Assembly (NCBI RefSeq): GCF_019702945.1
Contig: NZ_AP024749.1
Location: forward strand, 1,674,001 to 1,738,000
Reading direction: 5' to 3'
DNA: 64,000 nucleotides
Source: Flavobacterium okayamense
GTDB taxonomy: Bacteria > Bacteroidota > Bacteroidia > Flavobacteriales > Flavobacteriaceae
The notes below the pieces were generated by a model. That model made no database searches. It was not told the origin of the DNA and saw only the letters and a program-made list of their open reading frames with translations. Position numbers and translations under genes: made by a program. This document shows positions 61,332 to 64,000 of this stretch, piece after piece. The first letter of the stretch is position 1. Each line of letters starts with the position of its first letter.

Positions 61332-62069
61332 ATGCAATTAGCAATAAACACAACGCAAAATGTTGTAATAAATTTTTCAGCGGCATCTGTTGGAGATAGA
61401 ATTTTAGCACAATTACTAGATGTTTTAGTTAAAGTAGCTTATATTTTCGTAATTATTTTACTTTTTGAAATTTTTGATTTAGATAGATTTTTAAATGGAC
61501 TTGACGATTGGTCATTAATAGGTTTTTGGAGCGTAATTGCTTTACCTGTAATGTTTTATTCGCTTGTACAGGAGAGCCTTTTAGAAGGTCAAACTGTTGG
61601 AAAAAAATTAATAAAGATTAGAGTAATTAAACTAGATGGCTATCAAGCAAGTTTTGGAGATTATTTGATTCGTTGGTTGTTTAGAATTGTAGAAATTTCA
61701 ATAGGAAATGGAATTATTGCCTTAATTGCAATCATTGCCAATAATAAAAATCAACGTTTAGGAGATATGGCAGCTGGAACTTCGGTAATTTCATTAAAAA
61801 ATAAGGTAAATATTAATCATACAATTTTACAAGAAGTTAATAACGATTATGTGCCAACTTATCCATTAGTGATAAAACTTTCCGACAACGATGTTAGGAT
61901 TATTAAAGAAACTTTTGAAGCAGCTATTGCAACCAGAGATTATGGAACTTTAATAAAGTTGAGAGATAAAGTAATACAAGTTACAGGCATTAAAAATATA
62001 TCGGGTAATGATCAGGATTTTATAAAAACGTTACTCAAAGATTATAATTATTACACTCAAAACATGTAA
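61332..62069 (+). CDS. RDD family membrane protein
   Basis: The preferred start is the ATG at 61332 (MQLAINTTQNVVINFSAASVGDRILAQLLDVL), 24 bases from the divergent SpoIIM start. The frame extends back to 61281 but overlaps that gene. The RDD domain has about three helices with the key Arg-Asp pair in GDRILAQLLD, SLLEGQTVGKKLIKIRVIK and NQRLGDMAAGTSVI. A soluble C-terminal tail (about 75 residues) follows. RDD proteins sit beside MoxR clusters; the proposed role is transport or regulation, unproven. Confidence 0.9.
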   Translation: MQLAINTTQNVVINFSAASVGDRILAQLLDVLVKVAYIFVIILLFEIFDLDRFLNGLDDWSLIGFWSVIALPVMFYSLVQESLLEGQTVGKKLIKIRVIKLDGYQASFGDYLIRWLFRIVEISIGNGIIALIAIIANNKNQRLGDMAAGTSVISLKNKVNINHTILQEVNNDYVPTYPLVIKLSDNDVRIIKETFEAAIATRDYGTLIKLRDKVIQVTGIKNISGNDQDFIKTLLKDYNYYTQNM

Positions 62070-63845
62070 TTATCGTGTTATGTATAAATATCCAGTTAAA
62101 GCTTCTGGATAATCTGGGTCATTCAAATACAAAATATAGAAATAAGTTCCTTCAGGAGCTTCTTTATGTCCAATTCCTTCTTCGACATATCCTTTCCAAA
62201 ATGGTTTAGAATTGTCGCCAACCCATAGTAGTTTACCCCAACGATTATAAACTTCTAGTTTAAAGTTTACAAAAATATCACGTAAACCATCAATGAAAAA
62301 TTCATCGTTCATACCATCTTCATTGGCCGAGACAGCATTGTAGATTGTGGGCGGACAATTTTCGGTTAATAACTGAAATGAAGTAATTGAATAGCAACCA
62401 AAATCGTTTTCAATTCTAATGAAAATATCTTTAGGTGTAGTAGTTGCTAAATAATTGGAAGTATTAAATAATTCATTTGTGTTTAATTCGGCATTTTCAA
62501 AACTTTCAAAGAATGCTACATCTAAATCAGGATTATCGGTTACAAAGAACTCATAATTTGAAAAATCAAATAATCCACTAGTTAAGCCTAAATTACATGT
62601 AAGTAAATTGTCTAATGGATTAAAAGAGGGTGAAATTAATTGTGTTATCTCAACATCAAATGTATTATTAGTCTCAACTAATTCAGTTTCAAAATTTGTA
62701 TGATCTACATAGGCTGTTATTGTAAATATATCATTGAGATTTGTTGGTAATGTTAAAGTAATTGTTCCCGATTCGCTTCCGCCAATTGGTATTTCATTGA
62801 TAGTCATTGAGCTTCCAATCAAAACTCCGTCGATATAAAAACCAATTGGTGTATTGGCTAGCAAAACTTCAGTACTATTAACATTATAAATTGTATAATC
62901 TAAAGTAACCAGTCCAGAATCACAGCTCGTCGAGAAGTTATCGATAATAACAGTAGCGTCTGGTAATTGACTATTTAGTTTTGTAATTATTGCGTTAATC
63001 ATAACATAATCTTGATTAGATGCAAGAGAAATTTGAGCTTCGCTATCACCAATATTTATGTTGTTTTGTATGTCATAAATATCTAAATCCATATTATAAA
63101 GCGTGGTAGATCCTGTAACGCTATTGGTACTATTAAAGGCATTGTTTGAAGGATTTAATGGTGGATTACTTAAAATTGACCCGTTAATTTGTAAAGTCTC
63201 TCCATTAGCAATTCCAACATCTCCTTCCCAAGCTATAAATCCTATTTTTGCACCTACATCGTCAATGACATTTAAGCTATCCAAAGTAATATCAATAGAA
63301 TTTGGAACAGCTTGTAAACCATCATAAATGTTGAGTTGGTTTAGAGGTAAACTATTGTTTTCATAAACAACTAGGATTGCCCAACCAGCAAAGTTAGTTC
63401 TGTTTTGAAAATATTGATTGATAAAACTTGTTACATCTAAATCACTTAATGTATAAGTTCCATTTCCAGTTGCTTGTACTTGATTAGTAATATCTGCAAA
63501 GGCACTAAAATGTGGCCATCCACTACTTGTTTGAATTATAGAAAAAGTTCTTTCAGCTGTAATAGGTATTCCGTTTAAAACAACATCAAAATCTCCAGTT
63601 CCGCAACCAGCCCAATAAAGATATGCACGTTCTATTATATCATCTGAGGCTAAATTTAAATCTGCCGAAGAGCTTGTAAGTATTGTAGGAGTAGACATAA
63701 ATGAATTTTCATTTGTGTTTAATGTATTTCCAACAAATGTAAAATCATATCTACCATTTATTTGTGTATAAAGTGAAATGTCTTGTCCTAAAGTCATTTG
63801 ACCGAAACATGTAATAAAAATAATTAGACAGATTTTTTTTATCAT
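62070..63845 (-). CDS. Secreted protein with gliding-motility-type (CHU_C, T9SS type B) C-terminal domain
   Basis: A signal peptide (KKICLIIFITCFGQMTLGQ) leads a 591-residue protein. An N-terminal beta domain (about 20-290) contains RAYLYWAGCGTGDFDVVLNGIPI and later FVDNN-type strands. A CARDB-like Ig domain (about 300-400) has VDHTNFETELVETNNTFDVEI. The C-terminal sorting domain (about 500-591) has YNAVSANEDGMNDEFFIDG, FKLEVYNRWGKLLW and APEGTYFYILYLND, the signature for type IX secretion and surface display. Partner and ligand are unknown. It ends directly against the RDD gene. Confidence 0.9.
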   Translation of the reverse strand: MIKKICLIIFITCFGQMTLGQDISLYTQINGRYDFTFVGNTLNTNENSFMSTPTILTSSSADLNLASDDIIERAYLYWAGCGTGDFDVVLNGIPITAERTFSIIQTSSGWPHFSAFADITNQVQATGNGTYTLSDLDVTSFINQYFQNRTNFAGWAILVVYENNSLPLNQLNIYDGLQAVPNSIDITLDSLNVIDDVGAKIGFIAWEGDVGIANGETLQINGSILSNPPLNPSNNAFNSTNSVTGSTTLYNMDLDIYDIQNNINIGDSEAQISLASNQDYVMINAIITKLNSQLPDATVIIDNFSTSCDSGLVTLDYTIYNVNSTEVLLANTPIGFYIDGVLIGSSMTINEIPIGGSESGTITLTLPTNLNDIFTITAYVDHTNFETELVETNNTFDVEITQLISPSFNPLDNLLTCNLGLTSGLFDFSNYEFFVTDNPDLDVAFFESFENAELNTNELFNTSNYLATTTPKDIFIRIENDFGCYSITSFQLLTENCPPTIYNAVSANEDGMNDEFFIDGLRDIFVNFKLEVYNRWGKLLWVGDNSKPFWKGYVEEGIGHKEAPEGTYFYILYLNDPDYPEALTGYLYITR

Positions 63846-63951
63846 TTAAACTTGAATAATTTTCTCGAATATACTAAATAAAATAATATTTTGAATAATT
63901 CGTTTTAGTAGTCAGTTAAAAATTAGTATTTTCACAAGCAAAATAGACTAC

Positions 63952-64000
63952 TTGAAGAAGCATTCTGTAAGACTTTATAACAAAGAAGATTACCACAAAT
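63952..64000 (+). CDS. Start of a probable GNAT-family protein, cut by window edge
   Basis: From TTG at 63952 the frame is open to the end: KKHSVRLYNKEDYHK. This matches, from memory, the opening of flavobacterial GNAT-type proteins that start near this length. Only 16 codons are visible, so the identification is tentative. The start would be another TTG, as in several genes of the sugar operon. Confidence 0.4.
   Translation, partial: MKKHSVRLYNKEDYHK

Noticed and set aside
1..64000. CRISPR array, tRNA, rRNA or prophage
   Set aside because: Reading all spacers gave no regular spaced repeat, no tRNA-like T-arm with acceptor pairing, no rRNA blocks and no phage structural or integrase genes.

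Overview
The window is a stretch of chromosome from a low-GC Bacteroidota bacterium, almost certainly a member of the Flavobacteriaceae close to Flavobacterium. The evidence is the AT-rich base composition, the absence of Shine-Dalgarno sites, and several promoters with the Bacteroidota -7 box TAnnTTTG. Typical clade genes are present: a gliding-motility-type C-terminal sorting domain (type IX secretion), DUF5606, 2TM-domain proteins beside a LytTR regulator, and a two-domain amidohydrolase. I see no rRNA, tRNA, CRISPR array, prophage or insertion sequence. The gene symbols given are recognised from protein motifs only; no search was run.

Layout. 1-4720: a truncated secreted protein at the left edge, a 0.5 kb non-coding stretch full of nested inverted repeats, then a lipoprotein, a YejK/NdpA-like nucleoid protein, a four-helix-bundle protein, a PRiA4-ORF3-like protein and glutaminase. 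4918-8407: a signalling operon (TPR protein, LytS-type sensor kinase fused to a 2TM domain, two further 2TM proteins, LytTR response regulator). 8408-16321: a membrane-linked Ntn amidohydrolase, an ABC transporter pair, heme A synthase, CCA-adding enzyme, the tRNA t6A protein TsaC and a PbgA/YejM-like inner-membrane protein.

16417-31966 is the accessory core: a surface-polysaccharide locus. A nine-gene operon (16417-26621) starts with PseB and PseC and contains a pseudaminic acid synthase (PseI), but has no recognisable PseG. In its place are a methyltransferase, an aldo/keto reductase, a cytidylyltransferase fused to a glutamate-1-semialdehyde-type aminotransferase, a double GNAT protein and two glycosyltransferases. 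This suggests a modified nonulosonic (pseudaminic-type) sugar. Lipopolysaccharide-core-type genes follow: a rhamnosyltransferase-like protein, a WaaP/Kdo-kinase-like protein, two paralogous GT2 enzymes, a sugar epimerase and a GT9 enzyme.

31969-50655 is mostly housekeeping: DapD, META lipoprotein, RuvX, peptide deformylase, DUF5606, MazG, DUF349, AroE, DUF368, TPR, a class III aminotransferase, an LptA/OstA-like protein, PurA, a Fur-family regulator, a Rel/SpoT enzyme and a TrmH-family methyltransferase. 50712-55025 holds two secreted amidohydrolase-family proteins in which only one of three domains keeps its metal-binding HxH. 55176-62069 is the MoxR / DUF58 / DUF4350 / DUF4129 / membrane protein / SpoIIM operon with a divergent RDD protein. 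A secreted CHU_C-type protein and the first codons of a probable GNAT gene close the window.

The most interesting points are the rewired nonulosonate operon, the kinase-2TM fusion, the Ntn hydrolase with a membrane tail, the amidohydrolase pseudo-domains with a Cys/His-rich tail, and the inverted-repeat element at 388-765.
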